64,000 bases of DNA, from the NCBI RefSeq assembly GCF_029626235.1, contig NZ_JARUBO010000005.1, positions 6,296,001 through 6,360,000 on the forward strand, given 5' to 3'. Below, piece by piece: positions 54,701-63,010 of the stretch. Every line of letters starts with the position of its first letter. Within the stretch, counting starts at the first letter, position 1. The notes beneath the pieces are model-generated. The model did not search any database. It had not been told where the DNA came from and was given only the letters and a program-made list of their open reading frames with translations. The position numbers and the translations under genes were made by a program. The DNA is from Micromonospora sp. WMMD1120 (GTDB lineage Bacteria; Actinomycetota; Actinomycetes; Mycobacteriales; Micromonosporaceae).

Positions 54701-55957
54701 TCAGGAGCCCGGCTGGTGCTTGCCGAGCACCACCACGGCGTTGTTACCGCCGAACGCGAGACCGTTGTTCTGTACGACCCGCAGGTCCGCCCGCACCGCC
54801 TCGTTCGGCACGCAGTCGATCGGGCACTGCGGGTCCGTCTCGACGTGGTTGATGGTGGGCGGGATGAACCCCTGGTCGATGGCGAGGGCACAGCCGATCG
54901 CGCTCAGCGCGCTGGCGGCGCCCATGGTGTGGCCCAGCATCGACTTCATCGAGATCGTCCGCGGGGCCTCGGCACCGAAGACCCGACGGATCGCCTGGGA
55001 TTCCGTGACGTCGTTGGCCTTGGTGCCGGTGCCGTGCGCGGAGATCAGGTCGACCTGCCCCGGCTTGACGCCGGCGTTCTCCAGTGCCAGCGCCATGCAC
55101 CGCGCGACGCTCTCCTCGTTGGGCGCCACCTGGTGGTACGCGTCGCAGTTGAGCCCGTACCCCAGCACCTCGGCATAGATCCGGGCGCCGCGCGCCCGCG
55201 CCGACGAGAGACGCTCCAGCATGAGCATGCCGGAGCCCTCGCCGGTGAGGATGCCCTTGCGTCCCTTGTCGAAGGGCTGGCACATCTCCGGCGCGATGGT
55301 GCCGAGTCGGTAGAACCCCGCGAAGGTCTTCCGGCTCATCGCGTCCGCACCCCCGCAGAGGGCGAAATCCACCTCTCCGGTCCGAACCGCGTCATAGCCG
55401 TACCCGATGGCGTAGTTACCGGCCGCGCACGCCGTCGACAACGTCACTGCCTCGACGTCGACAAGCCGCAACTCCTGAGCCACCGACGCCGACAGCCGTC
55501 CCGCCCGGATGCGCCGGGCGTGCCGCGGGTCGATGCCGGCGTCCCCACCGTCGAGCTGGTTCTGCACCAGTCGCTCCAGGTCGAACGACTCGCCGTCGGT
55601 GGTGCCCACCGAGATCAGGCCGCGGGCGTCGCGCAGCTCGTCCAGCGGGAGACCGGCGTCCTGCACGGCCATGCGCGCCGCGGCGGTGGAGAACTGGCTC
55701 GCCCGGCCGAGCTGCTCGACCGGCAGGTTGTGCACCCATTCGGCGGGGTCGAAACCGACGACCTCGCAGCCGATGGAGTGCGCGAAGCCCGTCGTGTCGA
55801 ACGCCGAGATCGGACGGGCGCCGGAGCGGCCCTGACGCAGGCCGTCGGCGAAGTCGACAGCGCCGACACCGATGCTGGAGATGACCCCGAAGCCGGTCAG
55901 CACCACCCGATGCGACTCGTTCTGCGTTTCCATGCCGCGCGACCCGGCGAAGGACAT
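54701..55957 (-). CDS. Type II PKS ketosynthase (KS alpha)
   Basis: A 418-residue KAS II-type condensing enzyme with the full triad: Cys177 (STACAAG), His308 (SAHGTGT) and His343 (LGHTMG). It should perform decarboxylative condensations with malonyl units on the discrete ACP encoded just upstream. ATG at 55957 follows GGGGAG by six nt. It starts 50 nt after the ACP gene and precedes the hydrolase. With a chain-length factor, ketoreductase and dehydratases nearby and no cyclase, it most resembles ketosynthases of highly reducing type II PKSs. A primary fatty-acid KAS is less likely because of the chain-length-factor partner. Confidence 0.95.
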   Translation of the reverse strand: MSFAGSRGMETQNESHRVVLTGFGVISSIGVGAVDFADGLRQGRSGARPISAFDTTGFAHSIGCEVVGFDPAEWVHNLPVEQLGRASQFSTAAARMAVQDAGLPLDELRDARGLISVGTTDGESFDLERLVQNQLDGGDAGIDPRHARRIRAGRLSASVAQELRLVDVEAVTLSTACAAGNYAIGYGYDAVRTGEVDFALCGGADAMSRKTFAGFYRLGTIAPEMCQPFDKGRKGILTGEGSGMLMLERLSSARARGARIYAEVLGYGLNCDAYHQVAPNEESVARCMALALENAGVKPGQVDLISAHGTGTKANDVTESQAIRRVFGAEAPRTISMKSMLGHTMGAASALSAIGCALAIDQGFIPPTINHVETDPQCPIDCVPNEAVRADLRVVQNNGLAFGGNNAVVVLGKHQPGS

Positions 55958-56007
55958 GATGGGCTCCCCGTCGAAATGGTGTTGGTATCCCGATCAGCGG
56001 ATCCGGA

Positions 56008-56259
56008 TTACCAGCCGGCGGCCTCACCCACGACTTCGCGAACACCCTTGAGATTGACCATCCGCGCCATTTCCGACTGGTCGATCACCACGCCGAATTC
56101 CTTCTCCAGCGAGGCCAGGATCTCGATCGCCCGAAGCGAGTCGGCACCGTGGTCCTCGTTGAACAGGCTGGTCTCGGTCACCTCGTCCTCGTCGAGCTCA
56201 AGAATCTCACAAACGATTTCCTTGAGCTTCATGTCGCGCTGCTCGTCGATCGTGGACAC
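56008..56259 (-). CDS. Discrete acyl carrier protein of the type II PKS
   Basis: An 83-residue acidic carrier protein with the phosphopantetheine site GADSLRAIEI, Ser41. GTG at 56259 is selected because GAGGAG lies six nt upstream and gives the usual ACP length; the longer in-frame extension to 56334 has no ACP similarity. The stop is TAA, rare in this DNA. It precedes the ketosynthase by 50 nt. It should carry the growing polyene during type II elongation, ketoreduction, dehydration and isomerisation. Confidence 0.95.
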   Translation of the reverse strand: MSTIDEQRDMKLKEIVCEILELDEDEVTETSLFNEDHGADSLRAIEILASLEKEFGVVIDQSEMARMVNLKGVREVVGEAAGW

Positions 56260-56428
56260 GTTGAACTCCTCTCGCCGCACCACCTTGGCGCCGGCTAGCT
56301 CACGGGGGACGGCACGCGCGGCATTCTGCGCCACCTTCGACGGCGCGGAAAGCTTGTGCCCACTCCTGGTGTTTCCTCGACAATTGACCGGCCAGGACCC
56401 AGCCGATCTATTGTCAGCGAGCCTAGGA

Positions 56429-56442
56429 GGTATTCAGATACC
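56429..56442. promoter_or_regulatory. Small palindrome upstream of the ACP gene
   Basis: GGTAT (56429-56433) and ATACC (56438-56442) flank TCAG. It lies in the AT-richer part of the 193-nt gap between the dehydratase gene and the ACP gene, where a promoter for the ACP-KS operon is expected. Arms are short; treat as a candidate operator only. Confidence 0.25.
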
Positions 56443-56452
56443 AGCCAGGCCC

Positions 56453-56917
56453 CTATCGAACACTTCTATCCGCACGTGCCGCGCCGGACGTTTCCGAATG
56501 GGCGCGATAGCGGAGACGTACCTGCGCGACGGTCGCGCGTGGGCCCCGCACCTGGCTCGCACAGGTCCAGAAACCGTCGGACCGGCGCCAGCGCATGGTG
56601 ATCTCAAGATCGTCGCCGGGATGCACCGCTCCGGAGAACCGGACCGACTCCATGGCCATCAGTTCGAGTCGCCAGCCCTGCGGGGCGGTCGCGGCGGCAC
56701 CGCGGTGCACACACTCCACCACGCAGACGCCGGGAAAGATCGGAAAATTCGGGTAGTGGCCCGCGAAGACGGGCTCACTCGGGTCGATGGTCACGGCCAC
56801 AACCGAAGTGAGGCCCTCCTCGGGCGCCGCATCCTCCGCCCCGGCGGCTCGCACCACCCGCACCGCCCCGACCACAGGTCCGGCCTGGACCGGGTGGACG
56901 TGCTGGCCTGTCGCCAT
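56453..56917 (-). CDS. FabZ/FabA-like hotdog dehydratase with catalytic His and Glu
   Basis: A 154-residue single-hotdog protein. The active-site loop GHYPNFPIFPG gives His54 and the central helix VVECV gives Glu68, the two residues used by 3-hydroxyacyl-ACP dehydratases. ATG at 56917 has GGAG eight nt upstream; the longer frame to 56959 has no support. It heads the minus-strand type II set and is separated from the ACP gene by 193 nt. It is the likely catalytic partner of the His-less protein at 51204-51692, giving the trans double bond in each elongation round. Confidence 0.87.
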   Translation of the reverse strand: MATGQHVHPVQAGPVVGAVRVVRAAGAEDAAPEEGLTSVVAVTIDPSEPVFAGHYPNFPIFPGVCVVECVHRGAAATAPQGWRLELMAMESVRFSGAVHPGDDLEITMRWRRSDGFWTCASQVRGPRATVAQVRLRYRAHSETSGAARADRSVR

Positions 56918-57179
56918 GGCGGAACTCCTCGAAGGGCGGCGTGGAAGATTCCGGTCCATCCGCGACAGTCCGGAACAGACGGTGAGCGTACGGAGCCCGC
57001 CGGGGGCGAACCACCGCAGCTCAGAAAGTTCGATGCGAGGGCGCTCGGGGGGCCGCCCGGCTCCTCAACAGCAGCACGGGGGCTCATGATGGAGCCATGG
57101 GAGTGCACACAGCGGGCCGACGTCCATCGCGCTCCGAGCAGTGGTCGGGTGACGGGATCGGCCACGGCGTGGGGGAACG

Positions 57180-59135
57180 ATGACACTCGTCGGCCAGATC
57201 GGCCTGTTCGTGCTCGGCGACATCGCCTTCGTGTTGCTCTACACCGCGCTGGCTGTCGGCGCGCGCCGACTGCTCGGGTTGCGGGTGCGGACCCTGCGCA
57301 CCGTGGTGGCCGCTACCGTCGGTTGGCTGAGCAGCGTCATGTTCGTCCAACTGGTCAGCCCTTCGGGGCTGCGCGGCGCAATGATCACCATCGTGCTCGG
57401 GCTGTCCCTGTTCACCACCATGATCTTTCTGGTGATCGCCGAAGTCCTGTTGCCCAACGGTCTGCGACCTCTGACCTGGAGCCGTGACCTGCGGGGCCGC
57501 CTCGCCCGGATCCGCCGCTACCAGCAGGTCGGCGCGATCATCATGCGTCACCGCCTGAGCCGGCTCTTCATGTCGATGCGCACCGGGGATCAGTTGACCA
57601 CCGCCCAGCGGCAGGAGCGGGCCGCGTCGCTACGCGCGGCGCTGGAGGAGTGCGGCGTCACGTCGGTGAAGCTGGGTCAGACGCTGTCCGCCCGTCATGA
57701 CCTGCTTCCGAACGAGTACATCGTGGAACTGAGCAAACTGCACGACAACGTTCCACCAAGCGACTGGGAGGACGTACGCGCGATCCTCACCGAGGACCTC
57801 GGCGCCCCGCCGGAGGACATCTTCGCCGAGTTCGACACCACACCCATCGCGGCAGCCTCCATCGCCCAGGTGCACCGGGCCACGCTCCAGTGCGGGACCA
57901 GGGTCGCTGTCAAGGTTCGTCGTCCCGGGATCGAGATCGCGGCCGAGAACGACCTGAGCATCGTCCGCCGTCTCGCGAAGACACTCGAGGCCCGTACCGA
58001 CTGGGGCCGGCGGGTGGGCGCGATGGCACTGGCCGAGGGGTTCAGCACGGCGCTCCGGGAGGAGCTGGACTTCCGCACCGAGGCCCGCAACATCACCACC
58101 ATCGCGGCGGCGATCCGGGCTCGACACCGACGCCCTCGGGTCCGGCCGCCATCGGTCGTGGAGCCGTACTGCACCACCCGCGTGCTCGTGATGGAGTACC
58201 TCGACGGGGTGCCCGTCGGCTCGGCCACCGGCATCCTGTCCGACCCCACCGTCGACCGGCGGGCGCTCGCCACCGATCTGATGACCTCGGTGCTGGAGCA
58301 GATCCTGCTGGACGGCACATTCCACTGCGACCCGCACCCCGGCAACGTTCTCGTGTTACCGGACGGCGGGCTCGGGCTGCTCGACTACGGCGTCGTGGGT
58401 CGACTCGACCCGATGATGCAGGACTCGGTGCAGCAACTGCTCCTCGCCATCGACCGCAACGACCGTGCCGGCGCCACCGACGCGCTACTGGAAATCCTCA
58501 CCCAGACCGGCGACATCGACAAACAGCGCCTGGAGCGGGCCGTCGGCCAGTTCATCACCCGCCACGTCGCCCTCGGCAACGCCGGGCTCGACATGATCAC
58601 CGAGCTGATGCGCCTGGTCACCGGCTACGGGTTGAGCGTGCCGCCGGAGGCCGCCGCGATGTTCCGCACGCTCGCCACGCTCCAGGGGACGCTGAACCGT
58701 CTCGACCCGTCGTTCGACCTCTTCGAGGAGTCCCGAGCCTTCGCCAGCCGCCAGCACATCCGGTTCCGGGCGGTCGCGGACGCCGCGCAGGGCGTCGGTG
58801 AGGACATGATGGCGATCCTGCCACTGCTGCGCCGGCTCCCCCGGCGGTTGGACCGGATCACCACCGCCCTGGAGCAGGGTCAGTTCCGCATGTCGGTCAG
58901 TCTCTTCGCGCACGAACGCGACCGTCGGCACATCACCAGTCTGGTGCACCAGACACTGCTCGCCTTTCTCGCCGCGGCGACCGGCGTCATCGCCGCGATG
59001 CTGTTGGGCAACAGCGGTGGCCCGCAGGTCACGACGGACATCAGTCTGTTCTCGGTCTTCGGCTACAACCTGCTGATCGTGAGCGTGGTGCTGATGCTGC
59101 GCACGCTCGTCAAGATCTTCCGCCGGGAGTCCTGA
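57180..59135 (+). CDS. UbiB/ABC1-family atypical kinase, membrane-anchored
   Basis: A 651-residue member of the UbiB/ADCK family. Seen: KLGQ (164-167, the KxGQ motif), the Ala-rich loop AAASIAQ (224-230), the ATP-binding Lys245 in VAVKVRRPG, the catalytic HCDPHPGN (382-389) and LLDYG (400-404). Hydrophobic segments lie near 5-28, 42-60 and 65-92 and at the C-terminus (about 585-605 and 622-642), so it is membrane-bound. The family supports quinone or lipid pathways through ATPase or kinase activity. ATG at 57180 follows GGGGGA. It is divergent from the dehydratase gene and 121 nt upstream of a chain-length-factor paralogue. Its role in a polyketide locus is unclear; it may be a chance neighbour. 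Confidence 0.9.
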   Translation: MTLVGQIGLFVLGDIAFVLLYTALAVGARRLLGLRVRTLRTVVAATVGWLSSVMFVQLVSPSGLRGAMITIVLGLSLFTTMIFLVIAEVLLPNGLRPLTWSRDLRGRLARIRRYQQVGAIIMRHRLSRLFMSMRTGDQLTTAQRQERAASLRAALEECGVTSVKLGQTLSARHDLLPNEYIVELSKLHDNVPPSDWEDVRAILTEDLGAPPEDIFAEFDTTPIAAASIAQVHRATLQCGTRVAVKVRRPGIEIAAENDLSIVRRLAKTLEARTDWGRRVGAMALAEGFSTALREELDFRTEARNITTIAAAIRARHRRPRVRPPSVVEPYCTTRVLVMEYLDGVPVGSATGILSDPTVDRRALATDLMTSVLEQILLDGTFHCDPHPGNVLVLPDGGLGLLDYGVVGRLDPMMQDSVQQLLLAIDRNDRAGATDALLEILTQTGDIDKQRLERAVGQFITRHVALGNAGLDMITELMRLVTGYGLSVPPEAAAMFRTLATLQGTLNRLDPSFDLFEESRAFASRQHIRFRAVADAAQGVGEDMMAILPLLRRLPRRLDRITTALEQGQFRMSVSLFAHERDRRHITSLVHQTLLAFLAAATGVIAAMLLGNSGGPQVTTDISLFSVFGYNLLIVSVVLMLRTLVKIFRRES

Positions 59136-59187
59136 GTTTCACGGATTCGATCGGTCCTTGGTACAACCCACCGGACCACCGAAACTC
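59134..59187. other. Possible hairpin at the end of the kinase gene
   Basis: GAGTTTC (59134-59140, overlapping the stop codon) pairs with GAAACTC (59181-59187), and an inner GGTCC (59153-59157) pairs with GGACC (59173-59177). This could attenuate read-through into the downstream ketosynthase-like gene. The stems are short and the loops large, so it is only a weak candidate. Confidence 0.25.
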
Positions 59188-59256
59188 GCGGGTGACGCGG
59201 GTCTTCTCGGCATGGCCTGTGATCCCATCGCATCCCCTTCGGGAGGACGTTCAGCC

Positions 59257-60336
59257 ATGGTCGCAGCGCCAGCCGCTCCCCGCGCCACCATCCGGTCCTG
59301 GTCGGCGGTGTCACCCTTCGGGTACGGACGGGACACCTTCGTCGACGGGCTGCGGACCGCCCGGGACACGGCAGTCGCTCCCGACCCGCTGCACTGGGAC
59401 GTCCCGGACACCAGGGCCCATCTGGTGCCCGACTTCGACGCCCGCACGGTCCTGGGAAAGAAGGGCACCCGTTCGATGGACCGGGCCACCGCCCTCGCCG
59501 TCACCGCCGTCCGTCAACTGATCGATTCCGACGCTGGCGCCGAACAGCCCGACGCCGACGAGACCGCGCTCGTTCTCGGCACCACGGGCGGCAGTTCGCA
59601 CAGCATCGCCACGTTCGCTCGCGACGGGCTGACGGCGGCGAAGCCATACCTGGTCGACCCGGCCCGGTTTCCCAACGCGGTGATGAACTGCGCTGCCGGC
59701 ACCACGGCGATCTGGCACGCGTTGCGCGGGCCGAACACGACGATCGCCGCCGGCCGGGTGTCCGGCCTGCACGCGCTCTCCTACTCGCTGCGCCTTCTCG
59801 GCGTCAGCCGGGCCGCCGCCGTGTTGTGCGGGGCGGTCGAGGAGTACTCACCGACGCGGTCCTGGATCGAGGGCGCCGACCCGGACGACGGCACTGTCCT
59901 CGGCGAGGGTTGCGCCATGCTAAGCATCCACCCGGCCAGCGCCGACGGTGACGGCGCGGCGGGTCTGGCCGACGTGCTGACCGTCGACTTCGGCGTCTTC
60001 GACGACGATCCGGCAACCGTCCTGGCCGCGTGCCTGCGCCGGGCGGTGACGCGTGCGGGTGTCAGCGCGGCGGACATCTGGGCCCTGTCCCCCGGTGCGC
60101 CGGGGGGCGACCTCGCCGGGGCGGAGGACCGCGCCCTCGCGGCGGTCTTCGGCGATGCCACTGCCGTACGCGTTCCGGCCCTGTTCGGTGACACCGGCGC
60201 CGCCGCGGTGCCGTTCCAGATCGTCACCGCCCTCGCCCTCGCCCAGGACCGGCCGGAGGCGTCCGGCAGAGTCGCCGTCGTCACCGCCCTCGACGTGGAC
60301 GGTCAGGCCGGCTGCGCGCTACTGCGGCTTCGCTGA
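59257..60336 (+). CDS. Second chain-length-factor-like ketosynthase homologue (CLF2)
   Basis: A 359-residue degenerate ketosynthase, clearly a paralogue of the protein at 51686-52804 (shared SAVSPFG, GTTGGS, GPNxTxAAGR, CGAxEE and GDTGA motifs). In the GPNTTIAAGRVSGL block Arg168 occupies the catalytic Cys position; HGTGT is absent and GHT is GDT. It cannot condense on its own. ATG at 59257 is chosen over upstream TTG (59158) and ATG (59212) because GGGAGGA lies about nine nt before it and because it aligns with the start of CLF1. It is on the opposite strand, downstream of the UbiB-like gene. It may be an alternative partner for the single complete KS, or a diverged remnant with a new role. 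Confidence 0.88.
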   Translation: MVAAPAAPRATIRSWSAVSPFGYGRDTFVDGLRTARDTAVAPDPLHWDVPDTRAHLVPDFDARTVLGKKGTRSMDRATALAVTAVRQLIDSDAGAEQPDADETALVLGTTGGSSHSIATFARDGLTAAKPYLVDPARFPNAVMNCAAGTTAIWHALRGPNTTIAAGRVSGLHALSYSLRLLGVSRAAAVLCGAVEEYSPTRSWIEGADPDDGTVLGEGCAMLSIHPASADGDGAAGLADVLTVDFGVFDDDPATVLAACLRRAVTRAGVSAADIWALSPGAPGGDLAGAEDRALAAVFGDATAVRVPALFGDTGAAAVPFQIVTALALAQDRPEASGRVAVVTALDVDGQAGCALLRLR

Positions 60337-60362
60337 ACACGCCCTGCGCCCGTACACCGCAG

Positions 60363-60393
60363 AGAAGCCGGCCGTGGCAGACGGCCGGCTTCT
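60363..60393. terminator. Strong intrinsic terminator between convergent genes
   Basis: A perfect 13-bp stem, AGAAGCCGGCCGT (60363-60375) with ACGGCCGGCTTCT (60381-60393), around GGCAG and followed by TTC on the plus strand. It ends the plus-strand chain-length-factor-like gene, whose stop is 27 nt upstream, and can also work for the opposing transporter operon. Confidence 0.85.
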
Positions 60394-60430
60394 TTCGGCG
60401 CGCGGACCCGCCGGAGGCTCCCGCCGACGG

Positions 60431-60474
60431 CCGCGGGTGATCCCGGCGCCCGCACGGCGCGGGACCACCCGCGG
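60431..60474. terminator. GC-rich hairpin after the ABC permease
   Basis: CCGCGGGTG (60431-60439) pairs with CACCCGCGG (60466-60474), extended by TCCCG (60441-60445) with CGGGA (60460-60464). It lies eight nt beyond the permease stop, so it is probably that operon's own terminator. Together with the previous hairpin it insulates the transporter genes from the PKS-related genes. Confidence 0.6.
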
Positions 60475-60481
60475 TGATCGC

Positions 60482-63010
60482 CTACTCGTAGCTGATCGCG
60501 TCGAGCACCTTGAGCTTGGCGGCACGGCCGCCCGGACCGAGGGCGGCCAGCCAACCCACCACCAGGGCAGCCACCAGGTACACCACCAGCAGGGTCCACG
60601 GCACCGACAGCGCGGTGATGCCCTGGCCCCGCAGCCCCTTCACCACCGCGATGCCCAGAAGCGTGCCGAGCAGCACACCGGTGAGTGCGCCGAACAGCGA
60701 GATCAGGATCGACTCGGTGGTCACCATCCTGCGGACCTGGCCGCGGAACATCCCGATGGCGCGCAGCATGCCGAGCTCGCGGGTGCGCTCCAGCACGGAG
60801 AGCACGAGGATGTTCACCACACCGAGGATGGCGATGATCATCGCCACCGCGAGTAGTAGCTGAACCACCAGGATGATCGTCCCGATGCCGTTACCGACGG
60901 TCTCGACCAGCTCCTTCTTCGTCTGGATCTCCACCTCGGGGCTGTCCGCCAGCAGCGACTCCACGGCCGGCTTCGCCCGATCGGCGGAGACGCCGTCACG
61001 CAGGTCGATGTACGCCTGGCTCGGCTGGTCGGTGCGGAAGCCGGCCTGGGCCGTCGACCACGGCACCGTCAGCATGTCGGCGACCGTGGTGTTCTCGTAG
61101 ACACCGGCCACCGGCAAGGTCACCGCGTCACCACGGGCCAGCTGGACCGTGATCTGGTCGCCCACCTTCAGCTTGAGCCGTTCGGCGGTCGACTCGTTCA
61201 TCATGGCGCCGGTCGCGCTGGGCGAACCCTCGATGAATCTCATGCCGACGATCGCCGCGGCGGCCGCCTGGTCGTCCCAGGAGAGCAGATACTGCCTCTT
61301 GCCGTCGACCTCACCGTACTCGGCAGCGTAGCCGGCCACCGAGGCCACGTCGGGCAACGCGCGGATCTGCCGCAACGCCTCCGGACTGACAGTGGGCGGG
61401 ACGCTACCGCTGCTCAGGCTGACGACCGAGAGATCCGCGCTGATCTTGTCGTTCACGGCGGTGGTGGCGCTGTCCTGCAGCGACCTCATGACGGTGCTCA
61501 TCCCGGCGACCAACGCGACGCCGATCATGAGAGAAGCCGCCGTGGCGGCCGTGCGCCGCGGGTGACGTACGGCGTTCAGCCAGCCGAGGCGGGCCGTCGT
61601 GGACCGGGCCACCGGTTTCGCGAGCAGGTCGACCACCGGCCGGGTGAAGGCAGGGATGAGGATCGCGATCGCCACGAACGCGAACAGGACACCGGCGAAG
61701 AGCGCCGGAAGCGCCTCGCCCGCGATGCCCAGCGCCAGCAGGGCCACGCCGATGACCAGCAGCACCAGCCCGGCGATGGTCTGCTTACGGCCGGGGCGCT
61801 CGTCCGCCACGGCCGCCGCCTCCCGCATGGCGGCGACGGGCGGAACCCGGGAGGCGCGCACGGCGGGCAGCATGGCGGCCAACGTGGTCACACCGACGCC
61901 GAGAAGGAACGAGACCACCAGGGCCAGCACCGGAACGGAGAAGCCGTCGACCGACAGGCCGCTGTCCTCGCCGGCCACGGCACCCGCGACCACCCGCCCG
62001 AGCAGCAGCCCCAGCGCCGCACCCAGAATCCAGGCCACCAGGCCCAGCAGGCTCGCCTCCAGCAGGACCGAGCGGCGGACCTGCCTGCGCGAGGCGCCGA
62101 TGGCCCGCAGCAGAGCGAGCTCGCGGGTTCGCTGCGCCACGACGACGGAGAACGCGTTGACGATCAGGAAGACACCGACGAGCACGGCCACCGCGGCGAA
62201 GCCGATCAGGAGTGAGGTGATCGTGGTCAGCAGGCCCTTGCTCGAACCTGCCTGGTCCTCGGCGAGCTCCTTGCCGGTACGCACCTCGAAGCCGTCACCG
62301 AGAGCAGCGCTCACGTCCTTCTTGAGCGCTGCGGCGTCCGTACCCGGGGCGGGGCTCACGTTCACGGCGCTGTAACCGCCCGCCGTGCCGAGCATCAACT
62401 CCTGGGCGACCGGCTCGGTGAAGGACACGGTCTGTTCGCCGGCGACGAAGTCGCGACGGCCGTCGTACGTGGCGACGCCGACGACTGTGAACTCCCGACG
62501 CGGCTGGAGGGTCAGGACACCGGCCCTGTCGCCGGGTCGCAGGCCGGTCTTGTCGGCCAGCGCCGCGTTGATGACGATCTCGTCGGGATTCTGTGGCGCG
62601 TGGCCCGACTGGAGTTCGGGCGCTCCCCACGCGTCGTTCCAGGCCTGGCCGAAGCGCTGCGACGAACCGCTGGGGACCTTGCCGTCCTTGCCGATCAGCC
62701 GGGCGCCCGGCACGCGTACCACGCCCGTGGCGTCGCCGACACCCGCGATGCCCTTCACCCGGGCGACAGTGGCCGCGTCGAGAGGCTTCGGAGCGGCCGT
62801 GTCGACCGTGTCGGCGAGCGGCGCCTTCGCGGTCACCTGTAGGCCGACGTCGCCGTAGGCGGTGTCGTAGGCCGACGAGAACGCCTTGCTCAGGGTGGAG
62901 TTGAGCGTCAACGCCCCGGAGACGAAGGCCACGCCGAGCACGATGGCCAGCGCGGACAGCACCAGCCGTAGCTTCCTGGCGAGCAGGCTCTTGAGGGTCG
63001 CACGGAACAT
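60482..63010 (-). CDS. MacB/LolCDE-type ABC transporter permease with two FtsX repeats
   Basis: An 842-residue permease. A hydrophobic segment near residues 15-38 is followed by a large extracytoplasmic domain (about 40-245). Clustered membrane segments follow at about 255-285, 310-345 and 350-385, with further ones at about 410-460. A second copy of the pattern has a segment near 485-505, another external domain, and final segments near 735-765, 785-815 and 820-838. This is the FtsX-repeat layout of actinobacterial MacB/LolCE-like exporters. Such systems move lipids, lipoproteins or hydrophobic antibiotics outward. The ATG at 63010 overlaps the ATPase stop as ATGA. Export of the polyketide is possible, but the pair is insulated by terminators and may be an ordinary flanking gene set. 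Confidence 0.92.
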   Translation of the reverse strand: MFRATLKSLLARKLRLVLSALAIVLGVAFVSGALTLNSTLSKAFSSAYDTAYGDVGLQVTAKAPLADTVDTAAPKPLDAATVARVKGIAGVGDATGVVRVPGARLIGKDGKVPSGSSQRFGQAWNDAWGAPELQSGHAPQNPDEIVINAALADKTGLRPGDRAGVLTLQPRREFTVVGVATYDGRRDFVAGEQTVSFTEPVAQELMLGTAGGYSAVNVSPAPGTDAAALKKDVSAALGDGFEVRTGKELAEDQAGSSKGLLTTITSLLIGFAAVAVLVGVFLIVNAFSVVVAQRTRELALLRAIGASRRQVRRSVLLEASLLGLVAWILGAALGLLLGRVVAGAVAGEDSGLSVDGFSVPVLALVVSFLLGVGVTTLAAMLPAVRASRVPPVAAMREAAAVADERPGRKQTIAGLVLLVIGVALLALGIAGEALPALFAGVLFAFVAIAILIPAFTRPVVDLLAKPVARSTTARLGWLNAVRHPRRTAATAASLMIGVALVAGMSTVMRSLQDSATTAVNDKISADLSVVSLSSGSVPPTVSPEALRQIRALPDVASVAGYAAEYGEVDGKRQYLLSWDDQAAAAAIVGMRFIEGSPSATGAMMNESTAERLKLKVGDQITVQLARGDAVTLPVAGVYENTTVADMLTVPWSTAQAGFRTDQPSQAYIDLRDGVSADRAKPAVESLLADSPEVEIQTKKELVETVGNGIGTIILVVQLLLAVAMIIAILGVVNILVLSVLERTRELGMLRAIGMFRGQVRRMVTTESILISLFGALTGVLLGTLLGIAVVKGLRGQGITALSVPWTLLVVYLVAALVVGWLAALGPGGRAAKLKVLDAISYE

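Noticed and set aside
56384..56414. Plus-strand promoter-like pair TTGACC and TATTGT
   Set aside because: Spacing is 19 nt and no plus-strand gene begins within about 760 nt; more likely chance in the AT-richer gap.
49656..56917. Type II genes as a housekeeping fatty-acid synthase set
   Set aside because: Presence of a chain-length-factor subunit, isomerase and polyene oxidase, and lack of FabD, FabH and enoyl reductase, point to a secondary-metabolite reducing type II PKS.
49656..60336. Aromatic (anthracycline- or angucycline-like) type II PKS
   Set aside because: No cyclase/aromatase is found, the chain-length-factor-like proteins lack the usual Gln signature, and two dehydratase-like proteins are present, so a reduced chain is expected.
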